Of a stretch of 38,726 nucleotides of DNA, positions 8,888 to 17,986 are shown piece after piece. Positions within the stretch are counted from its first letter, which is position 1. Each line of letters starts with the position of its first letter. This stretch comes from Deltaproteobacteria bacterium (GTDB taxonomy: Bacteria; Desulfobacterota; Binatia; Binatales; Binataceae). The position numbers and the translations under genes are program-made. The notes beneath the pieces were generated by a model. That model saw nothing but the letters and a program-made list of their open reading frames with translations, ran no database searches and was not told the DNA's origin. The DNA is taken from the NCBI GenBank assembly GCA_021799555.1, contig JAJZAG010000003.1:1-38726 (forward strand), in the 5' to 3' direction.

Positions 8888-10333
8888 TTACGGTTCCGGG
8901 CTACTTGGAAGGAACGTGTCGCCCATCAGGTAGGCGTCACATGCGCGGGCGCATTCGCGGCCTTCCCAAATGGCCCACACCACCAGCGACTGGCCCCGGC
9001 GCGCATCGCCGGCTGCAAAGACGCCGGGAACGCTCGCGGCGTAATTTTCCGTCGCAATATTACTGCGCCCGTCGAGCTTTAGCCCGAGCTCGGATATAAT
9101 TCCCTCCGGCTGGGGGCCAAGAAAGCCAAGCGCAAGCAAAACAAGATCGCAATCAAGCTCAAACTCGCTGCCCGGCACCTCTTCCATAACGCTGCGCGCG
9201 CCGTCGCGCTTCCAATTGAGCCGCACGCCGTGGAGCTTCGTTACCTGACCATTGAAGCCGCTGAAGCGTTTGGTGTTGATGCTCCAGTCGCGCATCACGC
9301 CCTCTTCATGCGAGCTCGAGGTGCGCAGGATCATCGGCCAATCCGGCCATGGCATATCCGCAGTGCGGCGGTCCGGCGGCATCGGGAGCAGTTCGAATTG
9401 ATGAACGCTGATAGCGCCCTGTCGATTCGAAGTTCCGAGGCAGTCTGAACCGGTGTCTCCGCCGCCAAGAATTACAACGCGTTTGCCCTTAGCGGTAATC
9501 GCGGCGACGGGATCAATCGTGTCGTCGAAACCGCGCCTGTTCTGTTGAGGAAGAAAATCCATCGCGAAGTGGATGCCCTTCAACTCACGGCCGGGAATCG
9601 GCAAGTCGCGCGGCTTGGTTGCACCAAGCGTCAAGCAGATCGCGTCATGCTTGCCGCGCAGTTCGTCGGCGTGCAGATCGATGCCAATGTGGCAATTGGT
9701 AATAAACTCGACGCCTTCGGCGCGCATCTGCTCGACGCGCCGCAGCACGTGGCGCTTTTCGAGCTTGAAGTCGGGGATGCCGTACATCAGCAGGCCGCCG
9801 ATCCGATCGGAGCGCTCATAGACGGTGACCGTATGTCCTGCTCGCGCCAGTTGCTGCGCGCATGCAAGTCCCGACGGACCCGATCCCACGACGGCGACAC
9901 GCTTTCCAGTCTTGCGTGCGGGCGGCATCGGCGTGATCCATCCTTCGCTCCACGCGTGATCGATTATGTTTTTCTCGATCAGCTTGATCGTTACAGGATC
10001 GTTGTTGATGTTCAGGACGCAGGCTTCTTCGCAAGGCGCGGGACAGACGCGACCGGTGAATTCCGGGAAATTGTTGGTTGAATGCAAGCGGTCGATCGCG
10101 TCGCGCCATCGGCCGCGATAAACCAGGTCATTCCAGTCGGGAATAATATTACCGAGCGGGCATCCCTTGTGGCAGAAAGGAACTCCACAATCCATACATC
10201 GCGCGCCTTGGCGGGCAAGCGCGGCTTCGGGCATTTTCAGATCAAACTCGCGCCAGTCCTTCAGGCGTTCGGCGACCGGACGGCGTGACGGCGTCTCGCG
10301 CTTGATCTCCATAAAGCCCGTGATTTTTCCCAT
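8888..10333 (-). CDS. gltD: Glutamate synthase [NADPH] small subunit
   Basis: The 481-residue subunit supplies electrons to GltB for making glutamate from 2-oxoglutarate and glutamine. The N-terminal cysteine-rich domain has two Fe-S clusters' worth of cysteines (RCMDCGVPFCHKGCPLGN near residues 41-58 and CPAPCEEACVLNI near 97). Two dinucleotide-binding motifs follow: VAVVGSGPSGLACAQQL for FAD and VVILGGGDTGSDC for NAD(P)H. A further C-terminal segment, PGVFAAGDARRGQSLVVWAI, closes the FAD site. It lies 57 bp downstream of gltB on the same strand, the third gene of an lrp-gltB-gltD operon. Confidence 0.96.
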   Translation of the reverse strand: MGKITGFMEIKRETPSRRPVAERLKDWREFDLKMPEAALARQGARCMDCGVPFCHKGCPLGNIIPDWNDLVYRGRWRDAIDRLHSTNNFPEFTGRVCPAPCEEACVLNINNDPVTIKLIEKNIIDHAWSEGWITPMPPARKTGKRVAVVGSGPSGLACAQQLARAGHTVTVYERSDRIGGLLMYGIPDFKLEKRHVLRRVEQMRAEGVEFITNCHIGIDLHADELRGKHDAICLTLGATKPRDLPIPGRELKGIHFAMDFLPQQNRRGFDDTIDPVAAITAKGKRVVILGGGDTGSDCLGTSNRQGAISVHQFELLPMPPDRRTADMPWPDWPMILRTSSSHEEGVMRDWSINTKRFSGFNGQVTKLHGVRLNWKRDGARSVMEEVPGSEFELDCDLVLLALGFLGPQPEGIISELGLKLDGRSNIATENYAASVPGVFAAGDARRGQSLVVWAIWEGRECARACDAYLMGDTFLPSSPEP

Positions 10334-10390
10334 CTAGAACGACTCTCTTCACCAAAGATGCGGCCGGAGTTACATCGTACGAAAAAAAAC

Positions 10391-13300
10391 CTAAACCGCC
10401 GCGAGGCGTGCCATGTCGTTACCGCGGCCGAGGTGCTGGCGTTCGAGCACCATACGGTACTCGGTCGGCAAGACTTTTACGAACTTCGCAGCGTACGACT
10501 GCCAATCCGCAAGAATTCGAGCTGCAACCGCGCTTTGGGTGTATTGATGATGGCGTGCAATTAGGGAATGCAACTGCTTGAGGTCGTCGGCGTCGTTCAC
10601 GGCGCCAAGTTCGACCATCCCCGTGTTGCAGCGCCCGGCGAAGGTTCCGTCTTCGTCAAGTACATAAGCGACCCCGCCCGACATTCCGGCCGCGAAGTTG
10701 CGTCCGGTTCTACCCAGAACAACCACCAACCCGCGCGTCATATACTCGCAACCGTGATCGCCAACGCCTTCGACGACAGCATGCGCGCCGCTGTTGCGAA
10801 CGGCGAAGCGTTCACCCGCGACGCCGCGGAAAAACGCCTCGCCCCCGGTCGCTCCGTAGAGGGCGACGTTGCCGATCAGAATATTTTCTTCGGCCTTGAA
10901 AGTGGCTTCCTGCGGCGGACGTACCGCGAGAAATCCTCCCGAAAGGCCTTTCCCACAGTAATCGTTTGCGTCGCCTTCAAGATAAAGTGCGATTCCCGGC
11001 GCGAGCCATGCGCCGAAGCTCTGTCCGGCAGAACCCTTGAGATGGATCTGAACCGTGTACGGCGGAAGACCTTCGGCGCCGAAGCGGCGCGAAACTTCCG
11101 CCGAAAGCATCGTGCCGACGGTGCGATTCACATTGCGAATCGGAAGTCGAATCTCGACGGGCCTGCGATGCTCGAGCGCGTCGCGCGAGAGCTCGAGGAG
11201 TTGGTTGTCGAGCGCCTTTTCCAGGCCGTGATCCTGCGATTGGACGGCGTGAAGCGGTTCGTCCGGAGCGACATCGGGCTTGCGGAGGATGTTGCTGAGA
11301 TCAACGTCGCGCGCTTTCCAGTGCTCGATCGCATCGTTCATGTCCAGGCATTCGACGTGCCCAATCATCTCATCCACGGTGCGAAAACCGAGCACCGCCA
11401 TGTGCTCGCGCAATTCATCGGCTATGAACATCATGTAGTTCACGACGTGTTCTGGCTTGCCCTCGAACTTCTTGCGCAACTCGGGATCCTGAGTAGCAAT
11501 ACCAACCGGGCAGGTGTTCAAATGACACACGCGCATCATAATGCATCCCGAAGCCACCAGGGCCGACGACGCGAAACCGAATTCCTCGGCGCCGAGTAGG
11601 GCCGCGATCGCAACATCGCGTCCGGTCTTCAACTGGCCGTCGGTTTCGATTCGGATGCGACTGCGGAGTCCGTTCATAACGAGCACTTGCTGAGTTTCGG
11701 CGAGGCCGAGTTCCCATGGCGCGCCGGCGTGCTTGATCGATTGGAGCGGGGACGCACCGGTGCCGCCGTCGTGGCCACTGATCAGGACCACGTCGGCCTT
11801 GGCCTTTGCGACGCCGGCCGCGATCGTGCCGACGCCGACTTCGGCCACGAGCTTGACGCTGATCCGCGCGCGGTTGTTCGCATTCTTGAGGTCGTGGATT
11901 AACTGGGCCAGGTCCTCGATCGAATAGATATCATGATGCGGCGGCGGCGAGATCAGTCCCACACCCGGGGTCGAGTAGCGAATCTTCGCGATAAAGTCAT
12001 CGACCTTGTGACCTGGCAGCTGACCGCCCTCGCCGGGCTTAGCGCCTTGCGCCATTTTGATCTGGAGTTCATCGGCATTGACCAGGTAATGGCTAGTGAC
12101 GCCGAAGCGGGCCGAGGCGACCTGCTTGATCGCGCTACGGCGCCAATCACCGTTGGGATCGCGCACGAAGCGGGCGGGATCTTCGCCGCCCTCGCCGGTG
12201 TTGCTCTTGCCGCCAATCCGGTTCATCGCAATCGCGAGATTTTCGTGTGCCTCTTTACTGATTGAGCCAAACGACATGGCGCCGGTCTTGAAGCGTTTGA
12301 CAATCTCCGCGGCCGGCTCGACTTCATCGAGCGGAACGGACGGCCTATCAAAACGGAACTTCAGCAGCGAGCGAAGCGTCGCAAGATTGCGGCTCTGCTC
12401 ATCGACCAACCGCGTGTACTCCTTGAACAGCCGGAAATTGCCGGATCGCACCGAATGCTGGAGCTTCGCAATCGTGTTGGGATTGTACATGTGAAACTCG
12501 CCGCGGCGGCGCCACTGGTAGAAGCCGCCAGCGTCAAGTTCACCGTCGAGATTGGGCTGAACCTCAAAGGCGTAGCGATGCCGCTCGATCGTCTCGCGCG
12601 CGATCGCGTCGAGGCCGATTCCGCCAACCCGCGATGCGGTCCAAGTGAAATACTTGTCGATTATCTCGCGGCCAAGGCCGATCGCTTCGAAAATCTGCGC
12701 GCCGCGATAGCTTTGAATCGTCGAGATTCCCATCTTCGACGCCACCTTGATCATGCTCTTGGTGGCGGCCTTGATGAAATTATGGACTGCGGTGTCTTCG
12801 TCCAGATCGCGCAGACGGCCGTCTTCAATCATCGCGGCCAACGTAGCGTACGCAAGGTAGGGGTTCACCGCTCCGGCGCCGTAACCGACCAGCAGGCAGC
12901 AGTGCATCGCCTCGCGCGGCTCGCCCGACTCAACGACGATACCGCATCGTGTGCGGGTGCCTTCGCGAATCAAATGGTGATGTACAGCGGCGGTCGCGAG
13001 CAGACTGGGAATTGCTGCGTACTGCGAATTTACGCCCCGGTCCGAGAGCACGATTATCGAAAAGCCGTCGGCAAGCGCCTTCGACGCCTTGGCGCACAGT
13101 TCGTCGAGCGCGGAGCGCATCCCGGCTTCGCCGTCGCGGACGCGGAACAAAGTCGCAAGCGTGATCGTGCGTAAGCCGGGCCGATCCAGGCGCTTGATTT
13201 TCTCAAGCTCTTCGTTGGTGATGATGGGAGTCTTCAGACGCAACTGCCGGCAATGCGCAGGCGATTCTTCGAACAGATTCTGCTCGGAGCCGATCGTCGT

Positions 13301-14956
13301 CTCGGCAGACGTCACGAGTTCCTCACGAATCGGATCGATCGGCGGATTGGTGACTTGCGCGAACAATTGCTTAAAATAATTGAACAGTGGCGGCGCCTTT
13401 TCCGACAGCACCGCGAGTGGTGTATCGGTGCCCATCGATCCCACAGGTTCCTGCGCATTCACCGCCATCGGCGCGAGGATCAATTTCAGGTCTTCGAGCG
13501 TGTAACCGAAGGCTTGCTGCTGCTTGAGCAGGTCGGTCCCCTCAAATCCGGCAATTGCGGGCGCACTCACCGGCGGCGGAAGCTCTTCGAGCTTAACCAG
13601 ATTTGCGTCGAGCCAGTCGCGATAGGGTTTGCGCGCCGCGAAGCCTTCCTTGATTTCCTCGTCTTGCACGATTCGACCCAACGCAGTATCGACAAGGAAC
13701 ATCTTGCCCGGCTGGAGACGGCCTTTATATGCGACCTGCTCGGGTGCGACGTCCAGCACGCCAGTCTCGGACGCCATCACGACCAGGCCGTCCTTGGTGA
13801 CCGTGTATCGCGAGGGGCGCAGGCCATTGCGATCGAGCACCGCACCAATGCGAATGCCGTCAGTGAAGGCGATCGAGGCAGGGCCGTCCCACGGCTCCAT
13901 CATCGAGGCATGAAATTCATAGAAGGCGCGTTTGCTCGCGCTCATCTGTGGGTCGTTCTGCCATGCCTCCGGAATCATCATCATCATTGCGTGCGCGATC
14001 GGTCGTCCGGTTCGCACCAGCAACTCAAGCACATTGTCGAATTTTGCGGAGTCGGTCTGAGTGGGTTCGACGATCGGCGGAAGCTGGGCGATATCCGCGC
14101 CGAACAGGGGCGACGAGAACATCATCTGCCGCGCGTGCATCCAGTTCTCGTTGCCTCGCAGTGTATTAATCTCGCCATTGTGGCTTAGGAATCGGAACGG
14201 ATGTGCGCGATCCCAGGACGGGAAGGTGTTGGTCGAGAACCGCTGATGCACCATCGCGAGAGCGCTCACCACAGAGGGATCGAGCAGGTCGGGATAGAAC
14301 TTCGGGATCTGATGCGAGATTAGCTGACCCTTGTAAACCATCGTCAGAGTCGAAAGTGAGCAGAAGTAGAAGAGTTCCTCGCCAGTCAGAGCGAGATCAG
14401 CGGCCGCGCGGAACGCGCGTTTGCGGATTACATATAGCTTGCGCTCGAGCGCCTCATGGTTGCTCATTATCTCGGCGCCGGGCGCGATGAACACCTGGCG
14501 AATCTCGGGCAGTCCGCGCCGCGCTATGTCTCCACAAGCGGTGGGATTAACCGGAACCGTGCGCCATCCGAGGATGCGCTGGCCTTCCTCCGCGACTATA
14601 TGCTCGAAGGCTGATTCGCACGCCTGGCGCTTGTTCGGATCGAGCGGCAAGAAAACCTGGCCGACCCCATACTGGCCGGGCGCCGGTAAATCAAAGCCGC
14701 ACTTGAGCGCCTCGCGTTTCAGAAATTCGTGCGGAATCTGAATCAGGATTCCGGCGCCGTCACCCGTATTAGGATCACATCCGCAAGCCCCGCGATGGGT
14801 CAGATTGTCGAGTACTTGAAGCGCTTTGGCTACGATTTCATGAGAACGCTCGCCTTTGATGTTGACTACGAAGCCAACACCGCAGGCGTCATGTTCATGC
14901 GCGGGATCGTACAGGCCTTCGCGCCCGGGTAAACTGAGTCGCTTATGCATGGTCAT
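10391..14956 (-). CDS. gltB: Glutamate synthase large subunit
   Basis: The 1521-residue protein has the full length of bacterial GltB. The class II glutaminase begins at the catalytic cysteine in EHDACGVGF (Cys25), which implies removal of a 24-residue propeptide. The central domain, the FMN-binding synthase domain (with KPGEGGQLPGHKV, ISPPPHHDIYSIEDL and SGHDGGTGASP) and the 3Fe-4S cysteines in CIMMRVCHLNTCP (about residue 1140) follow. A GXGXG beta-helix ends the chain. It makes two glutamates from glutamine and 2-oxoglutarate, the second half of the GS/GOGAT route. Its ATG overlaps the stop of the lrp gene in an ATGA at 14953-14956; a second ATG two codons inside is an alternative start. 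Confidence 0.97.
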   Translation of the reverse strand: MTMHKRLSLPGREGLYDPAHEHDACGVGFVVNIKGERSHEIVAKALQVLDNLTHRGACGCDPNTGDGAGILIQIPHEFLKREALKCGFDLPAPGQYGVGQVFLPLDPNKRQACESAFEHIVAEEGQRILGWRTVPVNPTACGDIARRGLPEIRQVFIAPGAEIMSNHEALERKLYVIRKRAFRAAADLALTGEELFYFCSLSTLTMVYKGQLISHQIPKFYPDLLDPSVVSALAMVHQRFSTNTFPSWDRAHPFRFLSHNGEINTLRGNENWMHARQMMFSSPLFGADIAQLPPIVEPTQTDSAKFDNVLELLVRTGRPIAHAMMMMIPEAWQNDPQMSASKRAFYEFHASMMEPWDGPASIAFTDGIRIGAVLDRNGLRPSRYTVTKDGLVVMASETGVLDVAPEQVAYKGRLQPGKMFLVDTALGRIVQDEEIKEGFAARKPYRDWLDANLVKLEELPPPVSAPAIAGFEGTDLLKQQQAFGYTLEDLKLILAPMAVNAQEPVGSMGTDTPLAVLSEKAPPLFNYFKQLFAQVTNPPIDPIREELVTSAETTIGSEQNLFEESPAHCRQLRLKTPIITNEELEKIKRLDRPGLRTITLATLFRVRDGEAGMRSALDELCAKASKALADGFSIIVLSDRGVNSQYAAIPSLLATAAVHHHLIREGTRTRCGIVVESGEPREAMHCCLLVGYGAGAVNPYLAYATLAAMIEDGRLRDLDEDTAVHNFIKAATKSMIKVASKMGISTIQSYRGAQIFEAIGLGREIIDKYFTWTASRVGGIGLDAIARETIERHRYAFEVQPNLDGELDAGGFYQWRRRGEFHMYNPNTIAKLQHSVRSGNFRLFKEYTRLVDEQSRNLATLRSLLKFRFDRPSVPLDEVEPAAEIVKRFKTGAMSFGSISKEAHENLAIAMNRIGGKSNTGEGGEDPARFVRDPNGDWRRSAIKQVASARFGVTSHYLVNADELQIKMAQGAKPGEGGQLPGHKVDDFIAKIRYSTPGVGLISPPPHHDIYSIEDLAQLIHDLKNANNRARISVKLVAEVGVGTIAAGVAKAKADVVLISGHDGGTGASPLQSIKHAGAPWELGLAETQQVLVMNGLRSRIRIETDGQLKTGRDVAIAALLGAEEFGFASSALVASGCIMMRVCHLNTCPVGIATQDPELRKKFEGKPEHVVNYMMFIADELREHMAVLGFRTVDEMIGHVECLDMNDAIEHWKARDVDLSNILRKPDVAPDEPLHAVQSQDHGLEKALDNQLLELSRDALEHRRPVEIRLPIRNVNRTVGTMLSAEVSRRFGAEGLPPYTVQIHLKGSAGQSFGAWLAPGIALYLEGDANDYCGKGLSGGFLAVRPPQEATFKAEENILIGNVALYGATGGEAFFRGVAGERFAVRNSGAHAVVEGVGDHGCEYMTRGLVVVLGRTGRNFAAGMSGGVAYVLDEDGTFAGRCNTGMVELGAVNDADDLKQLHSLIARHHQYTQSAVAARILADWQSYAAKFVKVLPTEYRMVLERQHLGRGNDMARLAAV

Positions 14957-15525
14957 ATCCGTCTCGGGTCGGGGAGCGAAACCGGCTTCGGGGTTGGTCC
15001 GTGACGACTACGGCGTCCGTGGCCGTTACCCGGCTCGGATCCCTCGCCGCTGGGATGCACCGCGATCTGGTTGCGCTCGGTATGGGTCGAAAGCACCACC
15101 ATCGTCTCCGTCCGCGCCACTCCCTCGATTGAGCGAATCGTGCTGATGAGCCGCTCGAGCGACGAAGTATTATCGGTTTTGATTTTGAGAAGAATCGTGT
15201 GCTGACCCGTGACGTGATGACACTCGAGAACATCGTCGAGCAAATCAACGGTCTGCTCGAAAAGAGCGATCGTCTTTGGATGCGCGATCGAGACGCCGAT
15301 GAATGCGGTGACGTCTTTTCCCAAGCGGCGCGCATTCAGCGAGGCATGGTAGCCCGCGATCACGCCACAGTCTTCAAGCTTCTTGACGCGCTCGATTATG
15401 GAAGGCGCGGAAAGTCCAACCTGCTCCGCAAGCTTGACATGCGGAATCCGACCGTTGGCTTGCAGGATGCCGAGAATCTGCAGGTCGATGGCGTCGAGTT
15501 CCGGTACGTCGCCGCCTAATTTCAT
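14953..15525 (-). CDS. Lrp/AsnC-family transcriptional regulator with C-terminal tail
   Basis: The protein has an N-terminal helix-turn-helix (about residues 9-60, DLQILGILQANGRIPHVKLAEQVGLS) and an Lrp effector-binding RAM domain (about 75-150, including DDVLECHHVTGQHTILLKIK). It is 190 residues, some 30-40 longer than usual. The extra C-terminal tail is rich in Gly, Arg, Pro and His, looks disordered, and reads right up to the gltB start with a 4-nt overlap. A likely promoter and two palindromes lie just upstream. The obvious inference is a local regulator of gltBD, responding to an amino acid and probably autoregulated; in E. coli gltBD is a known Lrp target. The ATG is preceded by 'gagg' eight bases away. 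Confidence 0.9.
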   Translation of the reverse strand: MKLGGDVPELDAIDLQILGILQANGRIPHVKLAEQVGLSAPSIIERVKKLEDCGVIAGYHASLNARRLGKDVTAFIGVSIAHPKTIALFEQTVDLLDDVLECHHVTGQHTILLKIKTDNTSSLERLISTIRSIEGVARTETMVVLSTHTERNQIAVHPSGEGSEPGNGHGRRSRHGPTPKPVSLPDPRRI

Positions 15526-15551
15526 AAGGTAATCCTCGTAAAGGTTCGTTG

Positions 15552-15580
15552 AACATAATGGGATGCCCGGATTGAGTCAA
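15552..15580 (-). promoter_or_regulatory. Sigma70-like promoter of the lrp-gltB-gltD operon
   Basis: On the minus strand, TTGACT (complement of 15575-15580) is followed after exactly 17 nt by TATGTT (complement of 15552-15557). Spacing and hexamers fit a strong housekeeping promoter. The predicted transcription start is near 15545, about 20 nt before the regulator's ATG. That leaves a short leader containing the 'gagg' ribosome-binding site and no room for a riboswitch. Confidence 0.7.
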
Positions 15581-15600
15581 GGGAAAGATAGGACAGCTCC

Positions 15601-15616
15601 CAATAAAACATTATTG
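15601..15616. promoter_or_regulatory. Palindrome CAATAA-N4-TTATTG upstream of lrp-gltBD
   Basis: CAATAAAACATTATTG is a perfect 6-bp inverted repeat around a 4-nt centre in a locally AT-rich stretch of an otherwise GC-rich region. It is centred about 60 bp upstream of the predicted transcription start. AT-rich dyads of about 15 bp are typical Lrp/AsnC-family sites, so it is a good operator candidate for the regulator encoded next to it (inference). Confidence 0.5.
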
Positions 15617-15621
15617 TATTA

Positions 15622-15642
15622 AGCGATCGTGTTGCGATCGCT
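15622..15642. promoter_or_regulatory. Palindrome AGCGATCG-N5-CGATCGCT upstream of lrp-gltBD
   Basis: A perfect 8-bp inverted repeat with a 5-nt centre lies 5 bp beyond the AT-rich palindrome, about 21 bp centre to centre plus a few bases, so the two sit on nearly the same DNA face. It could be a second regulator site, or the hairpin of a terminator for the upstream serine hydrolase transcript read from the other side. The remaining 15643-15869 shows no credible gene or motif. Confidence 0.4.
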
Positions 15643-15869
15643 CCTTACTTCAGGGCAATGAGTCGCGATGCCTTAAATTCGGCCGGTTTGGAAGCTCATC
15701 ACTTGGCGTCCGACGGGGCGTCAAATGCTATCTGCCTTTGCCCCTTGGGGGCGGGACGTAATCGACGATTTCAGAGGTGGTCCGCTTGGGCAGCACTCGC
15801 GAATCGGAGCGGAATGGCCGCGTACGTGCAGCGAGATGGGATTCGAAAATCCGGCGCGCTGCGGGGCGG

Positions 15870-17084
15870 TCAATTTTTCATCAATGCGCGTCCAATCGCG
15901 TCGAAGTCGGTCAGTTGCTCGATCCCCAACTGATCGTTCCAGAAATCGTCGAACGCGCTGGTCTTGACGATCACCATGTTGTACTTCGGGCAGACGTAGA
16001 TGAACTGAAAGAAGACACCCTCGGCCGAATAGGCGTGGCTGGCGCCGGGATAGATCAGCCACCATTGAAAACCGTAAGCGCCTGGGTCGCCGGGAAATAG
16101 ATGACCCCATCCGACCTGTCCGCTCTGCGGATTAGTGGCGTCCTCAATCCATGAAGCGGGAAGAATCTGTTTGCCTGCCGCCTTACCGCCATTGAGGAAC
16201 AACAAGCCGAATCGAGCATAATCGCGCAGCGTCGCGTTGATACAGCAATATCCGGCTTCCATCGCCTGTGGAGTTGCTCGGTCAGTAAGCCATGTCGCGT
16301 TCTGCTCCATCCCGAGCGGCCGCCAGATTCGATCCGAGAGCATCTGCGCGAGCGTCTTGCCGGTCACCCGCCGCACAAGCATTCCGAGCACGGCGGTATC
16401 GATGCTGCGATATACGAATTTTGTTCCTGGATTTTCCGCGCGGCCGAGCGTGCTGGCGTACTCGGCGAGGGTTTCCGACTTTTCGATCATGGTTTTATTC
16501 CACATGACGGAAACGTCGGATTTGCCATTGTTGTATTCCTCAGTGAACTGGACGCCTGACGACATCTCGAGGATGTCCTTGATCGGCACGCCGTCGTATC
16601 CCGAATCCTTGAGCTCTGGAAGGTATTTCGTGATCGGATCATCGAGACTCTTGATCTTGCCGTCGGTTAGAGCGAGACCGACCAGCGTCGATGTGACCGA
16701 CTTGGCGACTGACCATGAGGTGAATTTGCTGGCCGCCGTTGCGCCATTGAAATATCGCTCGTCAATAATCTGGCCATCCTTGACAACAAGGAAGCCCTGC
16801 GTCTTGGTTCGCGCCAACAAGTCCTCGAGCGTGTGACGCTTGCCTTTGAAGTAGTAGACAACCTCGAGTTTGCGCGGAGAACCGGGCAACGCGGCGACCG
16901 GTCCTCCGCGAGCGATTACGTGGAAGGGAAACACCGAATCCATGCTGCGGAAGTCCGTAGCACGATTTTGCGGCGCCATCATCGCCGCGCGTTTAGCGAC
17001 TGCGGCCGGGTTGGCAGCGCGCAAGATCGCAGGACGGAGTAAGGTGGCCGCAAACGCGGCGGCGACGACGGCGTTGCGTTTCAT
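15870..17084 (-). CDS. Secreted serine hydrolase, beta-lactamase/NylB-EstB family
   Basis: From the ATG at 17084 the protein begins with a signal peptide (MKRNAVVAAAFAATLLRP, cut near ILRAANP), so it is exported. An in-frame GTG at 17114 overlapping the upstream stop is an alternative. The class C beta-lactamase-like fold is shown by the nucleophile motif SVAK in FTSWSVAKSVTSTL, by DILEMSSGVQFTEEY, and by the tyrosine motif FVYRSIDTAVLGMLVRR. It resembles 6-aminohexanoate-dimer hydrolase and EstB-type esterases more than true beta-lactamases: the YxN is YRS and no KTG triad is seen, with HAYSAEGVFFQ in its place. Antibiotic resistance should not be inferred. Its start region abuts or overlaps the enoyl-CoA hydratase stop. 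Confidence 0.85.
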   Translation of the reverse strand: MKRNAVVAAAFAATLLRPAILRAANPAAVAKRAAMMAPQNRATDFRSMDSVFPFHVIARGGPVAALPGSPRKLEVVYYFKGKRHTLEDLLARTKTQGFLVVKDGQIIDERYFNGATAASKFTSWSVAKSVTSTLVGLALTDGKIKSLDDPITKYLPELKDSGYDGVPIKDILEMSSGVQFTEEYNNGKSDVSVMWNKTMIEKSETLAEYASTLGRAENPGTKFVYRSIDTAVLGMLVRRVTGKTLAQMLSDRIWRPLGMEQNATWLTDRATPQAMEAGYCCINATLRDYARFGLLFLNGGKAAGKQILPASWIEDATNPQSGQVGWGHLFPGDPGAYGFQWWLIYPGASHAYSAEGVFFQFIYVCPKYNMVIVKTSAFDDFWNDQLGIEQLTDFDAIGRALMKN

Positions 17085-17110
17085 CGAAAAGCCCGAGGGT
17101 GTCGCACCCG

Positions 17111-17917
17111 TCACTCGCCCGTAAAATTGGCGGCGCGCTTCTCGACGAAGGATTTTGCGCCTTCGAGATGGTCCTTCGAGGTTAGCATCATCCGTTGTCC
17201 GTGACGCTGATAGTCGAAGAAAAATGGCAGATTCAGATTCAACCCGACGCGCAGCGCTTCCTTGGCGAGGCGCTGTGCGAGCGGCGCCTGAGCGGCAATC
17301 TTCTGAGCAAACGCGGCGGTCGCGGCCTCGAGCTGGTCGTGCGGCACCACCTTGTTGACCATTCCGATTCGTTCGGCCTCTTTTGCGTCTATAATGTCGC
17401 CGCTCAGGATCAACTCATAGGCGCGCGCGAGACCGACCAGTCGTGGCAGAACCAGCAATCCGCCCGCTTCGGGAATCAAGCCGCGGCGGATGAAAACCTC
17501 TCCAAAACGCGCCTGCTCCGAGCAGACGCGCATGTCGCACATCAACGCGATATCGCATCCGTACCCGACTGCGGCGCCGTTGACTGATGCGATCGTCGGC
17601 TTGGGATAGGTGACGAGAAAATCGAGTGCGACCGGGTGATGCGTGCGCCATTCCTCGACCTCGGTGCGCTTGGAGGGTTTGGCATTCTGAACTTCAGGGT
17701 TGAGAAAAATTTCCTTTACGTCGTCGCCGGCGCAGAACGCACGACCCGCTCCAGTCAGCACGACGACCTGCACCGACTCATCGTGCTCCGCTTCTCCGAA
17801 CGCCTGTCCGATTTCGGCCCAGGTTCGTATTGTGCCGGCATTCATCGCATGCGGGCGATTGATCGTGATGGTCGCAACCTTGTCGCGTTTCTCGTAAATG
17901 ATATCGCTGTAAGCCAT
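17111..17917 (-). CDS. Enoyl-CoA hydratase/isomerase family protein
   Basis: The 268-residue crotonase-fold protein has the family length. Visible are the N-terminal ITINRPHAMNA, the oxyanion-hole loop AFCAGDDVKEI near residue 60, the second oxyanion segment ASVNGAAVGYGCDIALMCDM near 113, and the ARFGEVFIRRGLIPEAGG catalytic region near 135. In the classical hydratase a glutamate sits in the first part of that region; here the position reads Val-Phe, so hydratase activity is not certain and an isomerase or hydrolase role is possible. The ATG has an excellent ribosome-binding site (ggagg, 6-nt spacing). It lies 69 bp after a small orphan frame and leads directly into the serine hydrolase gene. 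Confidence 0.88.
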   Translation of the reverse strand: MAYSDIIYEKRDKVATITINRPHAMNAGTIRTWAEIGQAFGEAEHDESVQVVVLTGAGRAFCAGDDVKEIFLNPEVQNAKPSKRTEVEEWRTHHPVALDFLVTYPKPTIASVNGAAVGYGCDIALMCDMRVCSEQARFGEVFIRRGLIPEAGGLLVLPRLVGLARAYELILSGDIIDAKEAERIGMVNKVVPHDQLEAATAAFAQKIAAQAPLAQRLAKEALRVGLNLNLPFFFDYQRHGQRMMLTSKDHLEGAKSFVEKRAANFTGE

Positions 17918-17986
17918 TTAAGCCTCCGCACCGTAGGATCGATCGAGTCGTGATGAACTTGCTATCGCAGATGCGCGAAATCGGCG

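Noticed and set aside
10568..14188. Long plus-strand frames (10568-11599, 13253-14188 and others)
   Set aside because: All are antisense to gltB, a fully recognisable gene; their translations show no family motif.
15658..15933. 91-codon plus-strand frame in the gap upstream of lrp-gltBD
   Set aside because: It overlaps the 3' end of the serine hydrolase gene and has no recognisable ribosome-binding site or domain.
15870..17084. Antibiotic-resistance beta-lactamase
   Set aside because: SxxK is present but the other motifs (YRS, no KTG) match NylB/EstB-like esterases and amidases.
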